Shown here: positions 32,213-40,919 of the stretch, in pieces | Numbering within the stretch: position 1 is the stretch's first letter | How the letters are laid out: the number at the start of each line of letters is the position of its first letter | From: Phycisphaerales bacterium | GTDB taxonomy: Bacteria; Planctomycetota; Phycisphaerae; Phycisphaerales; SM1A02 | Reading direction: 5' to 3' | Assembly (NCBI GenBank): GCA_009691915.1 | Contig: SIAD01000002.1 | Coordinates: 1-64,000, forward strand | Length of the DNA: 64,000 nucleotides | Made by a program: the position numbers and the translations under genes | The notes under the pieces: generated by a model | What the model was told of the DNA's origin: nothing | Databases searched by the model: none | Seen by the model: the letters and a program-made list of their open reading frames with translations, nothing else

Positions 32213-33700
32213 ATGGCCAACCCCCTCGTGCTGGCTATCGACGAGGGAACGAGCGGTTGCCGCACGATCGCGGTGGATGCCTCCGGCGCCATCGTGGCGA
32301 GAGCGCAGCGGGACTTCGCGCAGCATTATCCCCAACCCGGCTGGGTGGAACATGACGCAATGGAGATCTGGGAGGCGCAACTAGAAACGCTTCGTGAAGT
32401 GGTTTCGCTGTGCCGAGGGCGGGAGATCGCGGCCATCGGAGTCACCAATCAGCGCGAAACGGTTGTGGTGTGGGATCGCGTCACCGGGCACCCCGTCGCG
32501 AACGCGATCGTCTGGCAGGATCGCAGAACGACCGATGCCATGATCCAGATGCGGCGCGACGGCGTAGAGCAGGAGATCGGCGAGCGGACCGGGTTGACGC
32601 TTGACCCGTATTTCTCGGCATCAAAGGCGGGGTGGATTCTTGATCATGTTCCAGGAGTGCGCCAGCGCGCCGAGCGAGGCGAGCTTGCGCTGGGGACGAT
32701 TGACTCATGGCTCGTGTGGAAGTTGACTTCGGGACGGATCCACGCGACCGATGTCAGCAATGCGTCGCGGACGATGCTGGCGAACCTATCGACGCTCGAT
32801 TGGGATCCGTGGCTGCTCGAGCGGTTCGGGATCCCGCCCGGACTGCTCCCGACGATCGGTGACTCGAGTGGTGTGATCGCCGAGGCCGATGCAAGCATGA
32901 TCGGCCACACGGTTCCCATTGCGGGAGTAGCGGGGGATCAGCAGTGCGCACTCTTCGGGCAGGGATGCCTTGAACTGGGGGCCACCAAGACCACATTCGG
33001 GACTGGGTGCTTTCTGCTGCGCAACGCCGGAGCGAATCCTCCCCACTCGGCGTCGCGGCTGCTGCGGACGGCCGCGTGGCGTCGCCGTGGCACGAAGGCT
33101 GTCTATGCCGTCGAGGGGAGTGTGTTCATGGGCGGCGCGGCGATTCAGTGGCTGCGCGATGGACTGGGAATCATCAAGTCTGCCGCGGAGGTGAACACGC
33201 TCGCCATGAGTGTTGCGGACTCGGGGGGCGTTGTCGTTGTTCCCGCCATGACGGGGCTCGGGGCACCGCACTGGGATCCGTCGGCGCGGGGCGCGATCAT
33301 GGGGCTGACACGAGGATCGACCGCGGCGCACATCGCACGGGCGACGCTGGAGGGAATCGCGATGCAGGTCGTGGACGTGGTCGATGCGATGGGTGGGCTC
33401 AGTGGCGAGACGATGCGCGTCGATGGCGGCGCGTGCGCGAGTGATCTCCTTATGCAGATTGTGGCGGATCTGCTGGGCGCGCCCATTGAACGCCCCGCCC
33501 TCCTGGAGACAACCGCGCTTGGCGCGGCGTACCTCGCCGGCCTCGGTGTCGGGTTGTGGAAGAGTGAGCAGGAGCTTGGCGCCCTGCGGAAGGTCGATCG
33601 GACATTCGTACCCCAGATGGATCCGTCGAAGCGAACCGCGATGCGCGCGCGATGGTCGCGGGCCGTTGATCGGACAAGGCACTGGGAGGATCAGAGATGA
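32213..33700 (+). CDS. glpK: glycerol kinase
   Basis: The 495-residue FGGY kinase phosphorylates glycerol to glycerol-3-phosphate. Seen are 'LAIDEGTSGCRTIAVDASG', 'GVTNQRETVVVWDRVTG', 'NAIVWQDRRTTD', 'LGTIDSWLVWKLTSG', 'AGVAGDQQCALFGQGC' and 'VPAMTGLGAPHWDPSARG', matching glycerol kinase end to end. The usual 'DQGTTSSR' at the start reads 'DEGTSGCR'. It overlaps glpD by ATGA (33697-33700). A glycerol facilitator gene (glpF) is not present in the window. Confidence 0.95.
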   Translation: MANPLVLAIDEGTSGCRTIAVDASGAIVARAQRDFAQHYPQPGWVEHDAMEIWEAQLETLREVVSLCRGREIAAIGVTNQRETVVVWDRVTGHPVANAIVWQDRRTTDAMIQMRRDGVEQEIGERTGLTLDPYFSASKAGWILDHVPGVRQRAERGELALGTIDSWLVWKLTSGRIHATDVSNASRTMLANLSTLDWDPWLLERFGIPPGLLPTIGDSSGVIAEADASMIGHTVPIAGVAGDQQCALFGQGCLELGATKTTFGTGCFLLRNAGANPPHSASRLLRTAAWRRRGTKAVYAVEGSVFMGGAAIQWLRDGLGIIKSAAEVNTLAMSVADSGGVVVVPAMTGLGAPHWDPSARGAIMGLTRGSTAAHIARATLEGIAMQVVDVVDAMGGLSGETMRVDGGACASDLLMQIVADLLGAPIERPALLETTALGAAYLAGLGVGLWKSEQELGALRKVDRTFVPQMDPSKRTAMRARWSRAVDRTRHWEDQR

Positions 33701-35280
33701 GCGATTTCACCCGGGATGCGATGCTTGCGCGGGCCGACGGCGGGTCGTTCGATGTTCTGGTCGTGGGCGGTGGCGCAACGGGATTGGGTGTGGCGGTTGA
33801 TTCCGCGGCGCGCGGCTACTCGGTGTGTCTGGTCGAGGCCCACGACTTCGCCAAGGGAACATCGAGCCGCTCGACCAAACTCGTGCATGGCGGCGTGCGC
33901 TACCTCGAGCAACTCGACATCGCCCTCGTGATGGAAGCACTGCACGAGCGCGGGCTGATGCATCAGAATGCGCCTCACCTCGTACACGATCTGGCCTTCG
34001 TCGTCCCGCGATACACATGGTGGGAAGGCCCGTTCTACGGTGCTGGCCTGAAGCTCTACGACATTCTCGCAGGGAAGCGCAATCTCGCACCGAGCCGTTC
34101 GCTCTCGGTGGAGGAGACCATCGTGGCCATCCCGAATGTGGCGCGCGAAGGGCTCCTCGGCAGCATCCAGTATCACGACGGACAGTTCGACGATGCGCGC
34201 ATGGCGATGTCGCTGGCGATGACCGCGGCGGATCATGGCGCGGTCGTAGTCAATGGTGCGCGGGTGGTCGGGCTCCTGAACGATGCCGCCGGGGTCGTGA
34301 AGGGGGCGCGCGTGATGGATCGCGAGAGCCAGCGGGAGTTTGGCGTGCATGCGCGGGTTGTGGTCAACGCGTGCGGGATCTTTTCGGACGAGTTGCGCAC
34401 GATGGACGACCCACGCGCGATACGGATGGTGGAGCCCGCGCAGGGAGTGCACCTGGTGTTCGACCGCGCGCTTCAGCCGAGTTCCATCGCGGTGATGGTT
34501 CCGCACACCGATGACGGACGGGTGCTGTTTGTCATCCCATGGCATGATCGGGTTGTCGTCGGAACAACAGACACGCCCATGAAAGCCCCCGATATCGAGC
34601 CTCGCGCGCTTCCCGAGGAGATCGAATTCATCCTGCGCAATGCTGGGAGGTACCTCGAACGCGACCCCACGCGCCTCGATGTGCGGAGTGTGTTCGCGGG
34701 CATGCGACCCCTCGTGCATGAGAGGGGAGTCGATGCGGCGACGAAGTCGATCTCCCGCAGCCACAAAGTGGTGGTGAGCGCCAGCGGGATCGTCTCGATC
34801 CTCGGCGGAAAGTGGACGACCTACCGGAGGATGGCGCAGGACACGATGGACCGCGCGATCGATGTCGGTGGGCTCGACAGACGACCGTGCGCGACCGAGT
34901 CGCTGCGGGTTCGCGGATATCTCCCGCGCATGGATCCCGCGATGCCCTCAGAGGACTGGCTGCGGGTCTACGGGTGCGATGCGCCTCGAGTCCGTGCGGT
35001 GTGCGCCGAGCGAGCGGCGTGGAACCGGCCGATGCACCCGCGACTGCCGTACCCCCTCGGCGTCGCCGCCCATGCGGTGCGCTACGAAATGGCGCGAAGC
35101 GCGGATGATGTGCTGGCGCGGCGGACGAGATCTCTCTTCCTCGACGCCCAGGCCGCCTCTGACTCCGCCGATGTTGTCGCGCAGGTCATCGCTGAGGAAC
35201 TCGGGAGGTCTTCCGCGTGGGCGCAGGCCAATGCCGCCGAGTTCCGGACGATCGCAGCTGGCTATCGCGTGAGCGAGTAA
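33697..35280 (+). CDS. glpD: aerobic glycerol-3-phosphate dehydrogenase
   Basis: The 527-residue flavoprotein oxidises glycerol-3-phosphate to dihydroxyacetone phosphate at the membrane and passes electrons to quinone. The FAD motif 'VVGGGATGLGVAVDSAARG' and 'KGTSSRSTKLVHGGVRYL' are diagnostic. Also seen are 'HDGQFDDARMAMSLAMTA' and 'SGIVSILGGKWTTYR'. It is the second gene of a glpKD operon and is translationally coupled to glpK. The next gene, at 35311, appears to have its own promoter. Confidence 0.94.
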   Translation: MSDFTRDAMLARADGGSFDVLVVGGGATGLGVAVDSAARGYSVCLVEAHDFAKGTSSRSTKLVHGGVRYLEQLDIALVMEALHERGLMHQNAPHLVHDLAFVVPRYTWWEGPFYGAGLKLYDILAGKRNLAPSRSLSVEETIVAIPNVAREGLLGSIQYHDGQFDDARMAMSLAMTAADHGAVVVNGARVVGLLNDAAGVVKGARVMDRESQREFGVHARVVVNACGIFSDELRTMDDPRAIRMVEPAQGVHLVFDRALQPSSIAVMVPHTDDGRVLFVIPWHDRVVVGTTDTPMKAPDIEPRALPEEIEFILRNAGRYLERDPTRLDVRSVFAGMRPLVHERGVDAATKSISRSHKVVVSASGIVSILGGKWTTYRRMAQDTMDRAIDVGGLDRRPCATESLRVRGYLPRMDPAMPSEDWLRVYGCDAPRVRAVCAERAAWNRPMHPRLPYPLGVAAHAVRYEMARSADDVLARRTRSLFLDAQAASDSADVVAQVIAEELGRSSAWAQANAAEFRTIAAGYRVSE

Positions 35281-35298
35281 GCAAGACGCGCGGCGGAG

Positions 35299-35304
35299 TA
35301 CCTT
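35299..35304 (+). promoter_or_regulatory. -10 box TACCTT, exactly 6 bases before ATG start
   Basis: TACCTT, CAGAGG, then ATG 35311. The AGAGG directly touching the ATG is too close to be a normal ribosome-binding site. No clear -35. Confidence 0.45.
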
Positions 35305-35310
35305 CAGAGG

Positions 35311-37350
35311 ATGAATCGACTCTCGAAGGCGGTCGCGCTGCTAATGGTGTCATCGGGAGCCTTCGCGCAGCGGGGGGTGCCGAGCACGCCGCCGACGCAG
35401 TCCCCCCCCGAGGGGACGATCAGTAAGTCCGACGCGCCGCAGGTGCCGATTCCGTGGCCGATGCAGATGGGGATCCGTTCGATGCAGGTACGAATGCGGA
35501 TCGCCACCGTCGATCAGGTGGTGCTCGTTCCTGATGCCGCGACTTACCTCGACGAAATCTCCCGTTGGACCCTGCGCGAGCGGTGGCCAGTCCTCATCGA
35601 GGATGACTTCTACGCGCCGATGTTCGTCCGCTCGTTCAAGCCGGCGCGCGTAGTGCGTCGAACCGCGGTCGCGGCACTCCCTACGGATCGCGAGGCCCGT
35701 CGCACGGCGGCTCGCACAGCCGTCGCGAAATCCTGGACGGTTCCGGGAGGCGGAATCGACCCTACGACCCCTGCAGAGGCGTTCGCCGCAGTTCGCTTCG
35801 AACCGCTCGGAATCGTTCTCACCAGCATGGACGATCCCGCGTGGACCGCCGGCGTCGCACTGGCCTCGGGTCACGGGCAGGCGCTGCTCTGGCTCGAGGG
35901 CAATTGCGGAGGTCCCAACGACACGCTTGAGCCATCCGCCCTTGAAGAACTCTCGGCAAAGGTCGAGGAGGCCGCGAGGGCAACATCGTTGCCGTACGCG
36001 CAACTCGGCGACACGATTGACGCCGTGACGATCGCGCGAACGATCGCACCCAAGGCAGTCGTGAGGGCAACACCGCAGTGGCGTCCTCCGCGCGGCGCGA
36101 TCACGAAGCCAGGGGAACCCGTGGCAGTTACCGACGCGCTCTGCCGCAATGAAGACGGATCGCGGTGGGCGATCGCGGGATGGATCTTCGGCAACGAAAC
36201 TCGAGCGGCCTACGGGGCTATGTGCAGTCTCTATCTCTCGCCGAAGTCAGTGTGGGAAGTGAACACCTATCCCACCCAGGGCGATTGGGCGAAGTACGGA
36301 TTCCGTGAGGCGACTCCCACACTCGCGGAGGCGGGATTCGAGGTCGAGGAGTTCAACGGTGTGCAGGCGTCGGTGGTTGGATGGCTCAATATGCTGATGG
36401 GAGGGTTCACCCCCGACATTCTCCTCATGAACACCAAGGGGAACATGGACTTCTTCGAGATGTTCCCGACGGGAGTCTGTTATCCCGAAGATGTCCCATT
36501 CGAACAGAAACCGATCGCGCTGCACTTGATCCACTCGTGGAGCCTGACAAGCCCGCAGGCACGAATGACCGTCGGTGGGAGATGGCTTGAGCACGGGACA
36601 TACGCCTACGCGGGAAGCGTGTACGAGCCGTTTCTCGCGGCCTTCGTCCCGCCGGTGATCCTCTCACAGCGGATCGCGAACTATGTGCCATTCCTCGTCG
36701 CGTGCCGATGGGGCGAGGGGGAGAGCGACCAGACCTGGAGGGTGACGACGATCGGCGATCCACTATTCGTGACGATCCCGCCATCGCAGCCGCTTCCGCC
36801 GCGACTGCCGCCATCGGCTCTCGACGCGGCGCGAGGGGAGTCCGACCTCAGGGAGAGTGCGCGGGACGCACTCATCAACGCCAAGGCATCGGGCGCCCCC
36901 GCCGACTACGCGCGGGCGCTTGACGATCTTGTGAAGGCGGGTGACGACGCGATCGCCACGCAGGTCTGGACGCTCGCGGCGAAGACCGGTGGCACCGTCG
37001 GAATGCCCGGTGCAAGCGTCGCACTCGGGCCACTCTTCAGGGAACGCAATGCCGACGGATTCCTGAAGGCTTACCGGGCGATCGACGCACCCAGCGACAT
37101 CGCGAAGGACATGCTCTGGCAACTCTGGACCCAGCAACTGGGCGGAGTCGATGACCCGGCGCTCCTCCAGTGGTTCTCAACTCAGGTGAGGCCGACACGG
37201 CCTGCGGTGGATCTCGCTCGGCTTGCACCCGAGATCGTGCGCGTGTCTGGCGCGGACGCCGCGCGCGCCGCGGTCGCTCCCTGGATCGACCGGACCCCCG
37301 AGGGCGGGTACCGCACCAAGGTGCGCGAGGTGTACGCAGCCATTCACTGA
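35311..37350 (+). CDS. large exported protein, weakly like caspase-fold TIGR03790 proteins
   Basis: The 679-residue protein has a signal peptide (about residues 1-20). The middle has long runs like 'DWAKYGFREATPTLAEAGFE' and 'LHLIHSWSLTSPQA', and 'WLEHGTYAYAGSVYEPFLAA', the last weakly recalling the 'GATATYGTVVEP' block of a large family of secreted planctomycete proteins with a caspase-like fold. 'CRWGEGESDQTWRVTTIGDP' follows, which resembles the 'GDPLY' region of the same group. The C-terminal third is helical and soluble. A catalytic His-Cys pair is not clear, so it may be inactive. This assignment is weak. Confidence 0.65.
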   Translation: MNRLSKAVALLMVSSGAFAQRGVPSTPPTQSPPEGTISKSDAPQVPIPWPMQMGIRSMQVRMRIATVDQVVLVPDAATYLDEISRWTLRERWPVLIEDDFYAPMFVRSFKPARVVRRTAVAALPTDREARRTAARTAVAKSWTVPGGGIDPTTPAEAFAAVRFEPLGIVLTSMDDPAWTAGVALASGHGQALLWLEGNCGGPNDTLEPSALEELSAKVEEAARATSLPYAQLGDTIDAVTIARTIAPKAVVRATPQWRPPRGAITKPGEPVAVTDALCRNEDGSRWAIAGWIFGNETRAAYGAMCSLYLSPKSVWEVNTYPTQGDWAKYGFREATPTLAEAGFEVEEFNGVQASVVGWLNMLMGGFTPDILLMNTKGNMDFFEMFPTGVCYPEDVPFEQKPIALHLIHSWSLTSPQARMTVGGRWLEHGTYAYAGSVYEPFLAAFVPPVILSQRIANYVPFLVACRWGEGESDQTWRVTTIGDPLFVTIPPSQPLPPRLPPSALDAARGESDLRESARDALINAKASGAPADYARALDDLVKAGDDAIATQVWTLAAKTGGTVGMPGASVALGPLFRERNADGFLKAYRAIDAPSDIAKDMLWQLWTQQLGGVDDPALLQWFSTQVRPTRPAVDLARLAPEIVRVSGADAARAAVAPWIDRTPEGGYRTKVREVYAAIH

Positions 37351-37360
37351 GCGCGTTCGA

Positions 37361-38296
37361 TCAGCGGCCGACGGGTCGTGCCTTGGTGCGCTCACCGAGA
37401 AGCGCACACTGGCGGATCGCGACCGGATCCATCGTCCACGGCGACGCACTCGATGGATCGAATTCGCTCGCAGTCATCATGATTCCGGCGGCCAGTGCCA
37501 CCGTGCCGCAGAATGTGGGATGGAGTTGGTCGCCTTGGAGCATCGCTCCACACTTGGCGGGATCCCACTGCGATCCACCGAGCGTGACGGTCTCACCCCG
37601 TTTCAGCGACGCAAGAATTGCCGCCAGCGGAACCATGCGTACTCCCGGCCGAGTACTTACCCATGCCCCGATGCGTTCATTGGCTTTGACGAGAGTCTCT
37701 GGTGATGGAACCTGCGCCGCCGAGAGCATCTTGCCGATGGCATCCTTCATGTTGGGAAGGTCACCGATGATGATCGGGGTCCCTTCGGCGAGCACGCGGT
37801 CGAGTTGCGAGAGCCCCAGCTCCAGGTTCGCAAGACGCGCCGCCTCGTCTGCCATCGGTTGCCCCGATCCATCGACGGTGCCGTAGACCCACCAGAAGAG
37901 GTAGTCGAGTGCAATCACCAGCGTGGGCTTGGACTTCAGCGCGCGATCGACTTCGCTGCGACCGACCGTGCCCGGGCTCGCGAAGAAGAGACCGCTCGCG
38001 TAGTGGTGGATGATGGGTCGTGGCGCGCCCTCGTTCGCCGGTAGACCGGCCCTTGCCGCATGTCGAAGCACTGTCGTTAGGTTGAGATGGATGGCGACAG
38101 GATGTGGGTTGGCTTCGCTGATGTCCCAGCGGATCACGACACCGAAACCATCGGAGGCGCTCGCCCCGACTACAGCAATCCGGTCGTAGAGATGCCCCGG
38201 TTCAATCGACGGCGCCGCGGTTGGTTCGCCGCACAGAACAGAGTGCGTGATTGCGGCCGCGACGAGAATCGCAACGAGTGTGCGGGCGAAGGCCAC
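37361..38296 (-). CDS. exported SGNH-like protein
   Basis: The 311-residue protein has a signal peptide (about residues 1-22, 'TLVAILVAAAITHSVLCG'). It has an SGNH/GDSL-like pattern: 'IAVVGASASDGFGV' at the N-terminus (nucleophile block), 'LVIALDYLFWWVYG' in the middle, 'IIIGDLPNMKDAI' and 'GDQLHPTFCGTVALA' at the C-terminus (Asp-x-x-His block). The nucleophile block lacks the strict GDS, so activity is uncertain. The start is probably GTG 38296, because a TATGAT box (38304-38309) lies 7 bases before it and overlaps the ATG at 38308, the other candidate. Its stop faces the 35311 gene across 10 bases. Confidence 0.7.
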   Translation of the reverse strand: MAFARTLVAILVAAAITHSVLCGEPTAAPSIEPGHLYDRIAVVGASASDGFGVVIRWDISEANPHPVAIHLNLTTVLRHAARAGLPANEGAPRPIIHHYASGLFFASPGTVGRSEVDRALKSKPTLVIALDYLFWWVYGTVDGSGQPMADEAARLANLELGLSQLDRVLAEGTPIIIGDLPNMKDAIGKMLSAAQVPSPETLVKANERIGAWVSTRPGVRMVPLAAILASLKRGETVTLGGSQWDPAKCGAMLQGDQLHPTFCGTVALAAGIMMTASEFDPSSASPWTMDPVAIRQCALLGERTKARPVGR

Positions 38297-38303
38297 CGAC
38301 CCG

Positions 38304-38309
38304 ATCATA
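38304..38309 (-). promoter_or_regulatory. candidate -10 box TATGAT, 7 bases before GTG start
   Basis: TATGAT then CGGGTCG then GTG 38296 on the minus strand. The spacing is one base longer than the other leaderless cases. If it is the true -10, the ATG at 38308 cannot be the start. Confidence 0.4.
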
Positions 38310-38345
38310 GAGGTGCGGACTCTGCTGGCCGAGATACCCCGCGAC

Positions 38346-39299
38346 CTATCCCGCCCCGACACCGATCGCCTCGGCGCCAAGCGCCTTCGCCGCCATGGCA
38401 CCCATGTCGGCAGGACTCAGTGCCACAAGCACGCCGCACGCCGTGAGCGCGGCGATCTTCGCGCGCGCCGTGTCATCCTCTCCGCCGATGATCGCACCGG
38501 CGTGTCCCATGCGTCGTCCCGGTGGCGCCGTCTGTCCCGCGATGAACGCGACGACCGGTTTTCGTGTGTTGGCCTTGATCCAGTGGCCGGCGTCGACCTC
38601 CGCGCTCCCGCCGATCTCACCGATCATCACGATCGCGCTCGTCTCTCGGTCGGCGGCGAACATCTCGATGACATCAATGAAGTCAAGTCCCTTGATGGGA
38701 TCTCCCCCGATGCCGACACAAGTCGACTGACCGAGCCCGCGCGCCGTGCACTGCCAGACCGCCTCATAGGTGAGGGTCCCGGAGCGGCTGACGATTCCGA
38801 CCGCCTTCCTGCTCGGTGCGTCGCTGCGGTGCGTGTGGATGTAGCCGGGCATGATGCCGATCTTGCAGCCGCCCTCGTAGCGGCCTTCTGCGACCTTTCG
38901 CCCGGGTGTGATGACGCCAGGGCAGTTCGGTCCGATCAGCGTCGAGGCGGGGTACTTCGCGAGCATCGCTTTCACCCGGATCATGTCCTGTACCGGGATT
39001 CCCTCGGTGATCGCGCAGATAGTGCTGATCCCCGCGTCGGCGGCTTCGATGATCGCGTCGCCGGCAAAGGGCGGAGGCACGAAGATCATGGTGGCCGTCG
39101 CACCCGTGTCCTTCACCGCTTCGCGCACCGTCTCGAAGATCGGAAGGCCATTGGCGTCGCGCTGGCCACCCTTGCCCGGAGTTGTCCCGCCGACCATCTT
39201 CGTGCCGTAGTCAAGGCATCCCTTAGTGTGGAACGCGCCGGCCGATCCGGTGATTCCCTGGCAGATGACCCGCGTGTTCTGGTCGATCAGGATTGACAT
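38346..39299 (-). CDS. sucD: succinyl-CoA ligase alpha subunit
   Basis: The 317-residue subunit forms the succinyl-CoA with its beta partner in the TCA cycle. Seen are '[20 protein letters not shown]', 'GGTTPGKGG', '[17 protein letters not shown]', 'GRVIGIV'-type '[16 protein letters not shown]', '[15 protein letters not shown]' and the phospho-His in '[12 protein letters not shown]'. No sucC is adjacent, so the beta subunit must be elsewhere. The ATG 39299 is chosen because homologues begin '[18 protein letters not shown]'. A TATCCT box lies 9 bases upstream. It is divergent from purM. Confidence 0.94.
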   Translation of the reverse strand: MSILIDQNTRVICQGITGSAGAFHTKGCLDYGTKMVGGTTPGKGGQRDANGLPIFETVREAVKDTGATATMIFVPPPFAGDAIIEAADAGISTICAITEGIPVQDMIRVKAMLAKYPASTLIGPNCPGVITPGRKVAEGRYEGGCKIGIMPGYIHTHRSDAPSRKAVGIVSRSGTLTYEAVWQCTARGLGQSTCVGIGGDPIKGLDFIDVIEMFAADRETSAIVMIGEIGGSAEVDAGHWIKANTRKPVVAFIAGQTAPPGRRMGHAGAIIGGEDDTARAKIAALTACGVLVALSPADMGAMAAKALGAEAIGVGAG

Positions 39300-39308
39300 G
39301 GATCGGGG

Positions 39309-39314
39309 AGGATA
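39309..39314 (-). promoter_or_regulatory. -10 box TATCCT, 9 bases before sucD ATG
   Basis: TATCCT, nine bases, ATG 39299. The same hexamer with the same 9-base spacing precedes nuoI (55325-55330), suggesting a leader of about 2-3 bases. Confidence 0.45.
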
Positions 39315-39336
39315 GCCCGAGAGGGTCGGAATCGTG

Positions 39337-39342
39337 TGTAAT
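39337..39342 (+). promoter_or_regulatory. candidate -10 box TGTAAT, 6 bases before purM ATG
   Basis: TGTAAT matches TATAAT at five of six positions and ends exactly 6 bases before ATG 39349. It supports that ATG over the GTG at 39334, which would lie upstream of transcription. Confidence 0.4.
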
Positions 39343-39348
39343 GGGGAG

Positions 39349-40428
39349 ATGAGCGCCAAGACTGTCGCGAAGGGACTGACCTACCGAGAATCGGGTGTCG
39401 ACATCGATGCGGGCGATGAGGTCGTCGATCTCATTCAGCCCGTGCTTGCGCGAACGATGAGTCCGCGCGTGATGGGTCGACACGGGGCATTCGCTGGGAT
39501 GTTCCGCTTGGACTCGAACAAGAAACTCTTCAAGCGCAACTACCGCAAGCCGGTGCTGGTGGCATGCACCGACGGCGTAGGCACGAAAGTTCTGCTGGCG
39601 GCTCAGCGGCGCCGTTACGACTCAGTCGGGATCGACTGCGTGGCGATGAATGTGAACGACCTCATCGTGCAGGGGGCAGAGCCGCTCTTCTTTCTTGACT
39701 ACCTCGGATTGTCGAAGCTCAATCCCACCGAAACCGCCGCGATGATCGAGGGGGTCGCCAGAGGATGCGAGATTGCGGGGTGCTCACTCATCGGCGGGGA
39801 GTGCGCGGAGATGCCGGACATCTACAAGCCTGGGGATTTCGACATCGCTGGGTTTTGCGTTGGGGTCGTCGAGCTGAAAAGCGTGATCGACGCGTCCCGT
39901 GTAAAGCGCGGTGATGTCGTGATCGGCCTCGACAGCTCGGGGGTGCACTCAAACGGATACACGCTCGTGAGGCGCATCGTGAAGGAGGCCAAGCTCGATC
40001 TGGACACCCCGCAGCCCACGCTTCAGGGACGCACGCTCGCGGATGTTCTCCTCGAACCGACTCGGATCTACGCGAAGCCGATTGTCAAACTCCTCGATGC
40101 CTTCCGCCGCAAGAAGGCGATCACGGGGATGGCGCACATCACCGGGGGTGGCTTGCCAGGCAATGTCAGCCGCGCGCTGCGAGGCAATCTCGACGCAGTC
40201 ATCGAGAAGTCCGCGTGGACGCCTCACCCCATCTTCCCGTTCCTGCAGGCGTATGGTCGCGTCGAGGAGGAGGAGATGTTCAAGGTGTTCAACATGGGGA
40301 TCGGATTCGTAGTGATCTCCCGACCCGATCACGCGGCCTCGATCATCAAGAAGTTGAACAGGTGGGGGGAGGTTGCGCGGGCGATCGGTGTGATCGCCAA
40401 GGGCACCGGTCAGGTACAGATTCGCTAG
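39349..40428 (+). CDS. purM: phosphoribosylformylglycinamidine cyclo-ligase
   Basis: The 359-residue enzyme forms aminoimidazole ribonucleotide in purine synthesis. Seen are '[18 protein letters not shown]', '[15 protein letters not shown]', '[20 protein letters not shown]', '[16 protein letters not shown]' and '[19 protein letters not shown]', all standard PurM. Two starts are possible: GTG 39334 (with GAGGG 8 bases upstream) or ATG 39349 (with TGTAAT exactly 6 bases upstream). I prefer the ATG because homologues begin near it. Its last 4 bases overlap the end of convergent arfB. Confidence 0.94.
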   Translation: MSAKTVAKGLTYRESGVDIDAGDEVVDLIQPVLARTMSPRVMGRHGAFAGMFRLDSNKKLFKRNYRKPVLVACTDGVGTKVLLAAQRRRYDSVGIDCVAMNVNDLIVQGAEPLFFLDYLGLSKLNPTETAAMIEGVARGCEIAGCSLIGGECAEMPDIYKPGDFDIAGFCVGVVELKSVIDASRVKRGDVVIGLDSSGVHSNGYTLVRRIVKEAKLDLDTPQPTLQGRTLADVLLEPTRIYAKPIVKLLDAFRRKKAITGMAHITGGGLPGNVSRALRGNLDAVIEKSAWTPHPIFPFLQAYGRVEEEEMFKVFNMGIGFVVISRPDHAASIIKKLNRWGEVARAIGVIAKGTGQVQIR

Positions 40429-40919
40429 CCCTCGCCGCCCTGGCGGCGCACTTTCTTGTCGCTCTGGATTCGCTTGCCTTCGAGTCGTCGTTCCTTCGAG
40501 GAGCGTGTGGGCTTCGTCTTGCGCCGTCTGCGCGGCACGATCGATGCGCGCAGAACCAGATCGTGCAATCGGTCAAGGCAGGCGTCGCGGTTGGCGCGCT
40601 GCGATCGGTGCTCCTCGGCCGAGAACAGCAGTGCTGCCGACGGCGCCTCGACCGATGCGGGATCATCTGCATCCGCGCCGATCAAGTGCGCCTGCGCTAG
40701 GCGCGCGAGACGCAGCCGACCGTCCCCATCGAGACCCCCGATCGAGCGGATCGCGAGACGCAACTGCGCCTTCGATTCGACCTTGTTGACATTCTGTCCC
40801 CCGGGACCACTCGAGCGCGAGTAAGCGAAGTCGAGGGCGCTCGGAGCGACCCACCCTCGCGGTCCCAGTGCGATCGCGTTCGCAGGTCGAGGAGTGGTCG
40901 GTAGGCTCACGCTGTGCAT
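40425..40919 (-). CDS. arfB: alternative ribosome-rescue factor ArfB-like release factor
   Basis: The 164-residue protein has the GGQ catalytic motif in 'RSSGPGGQNVNKVESKAQLR' and a basic C-terminal tail ('RRRRKTKPTRSSKERRLEGK') that in ArfB/YaeJ enters the empty mRNA channel. It hydrolyses peptidyl-tRNA on stalled ribosomes without a stop codon. The N-terminal 20 residues are variable. Length is typical. Its ATG lies 6 bases past the start of the divergent outer-membrane gene, so the two starts overlap. Confidence 0.9.
   Translation of the reverse strand: MHSVSLPTTPRPANAIALGPRGWVAPSALDFAYSRSSGPGGQNVNKVESKAQLRLAIRSIGGLDGDGRLRLARLAQAHLIGADADDPASVEAPSAALLFSAEEHRSQRANRDACLDRLHDLVLRASIVPRRRRKTKPTRSSKERRLEGKRIQSDKKVRRQGGEG
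40879..40907 (+). promoter_or_regulatory. promoter TTCGCA-17-TAGGCT, leaderless type
   Basis: TTCGCA (40879-40884), 17 bases, TAGGCT (40902-40907), then 6 bases and GTG 40914. The promoter lies inside the 5' coding part of the opposing arfB gene. Confidence 0.5.

Noticed and set aside
33691-34764. Minus-strand reading frame of 357 codons opposite glpD
   Set aside because: glpD on the plus strand is unmistakable, and the opposite frame has low-complexity His/Arg-rich translation.
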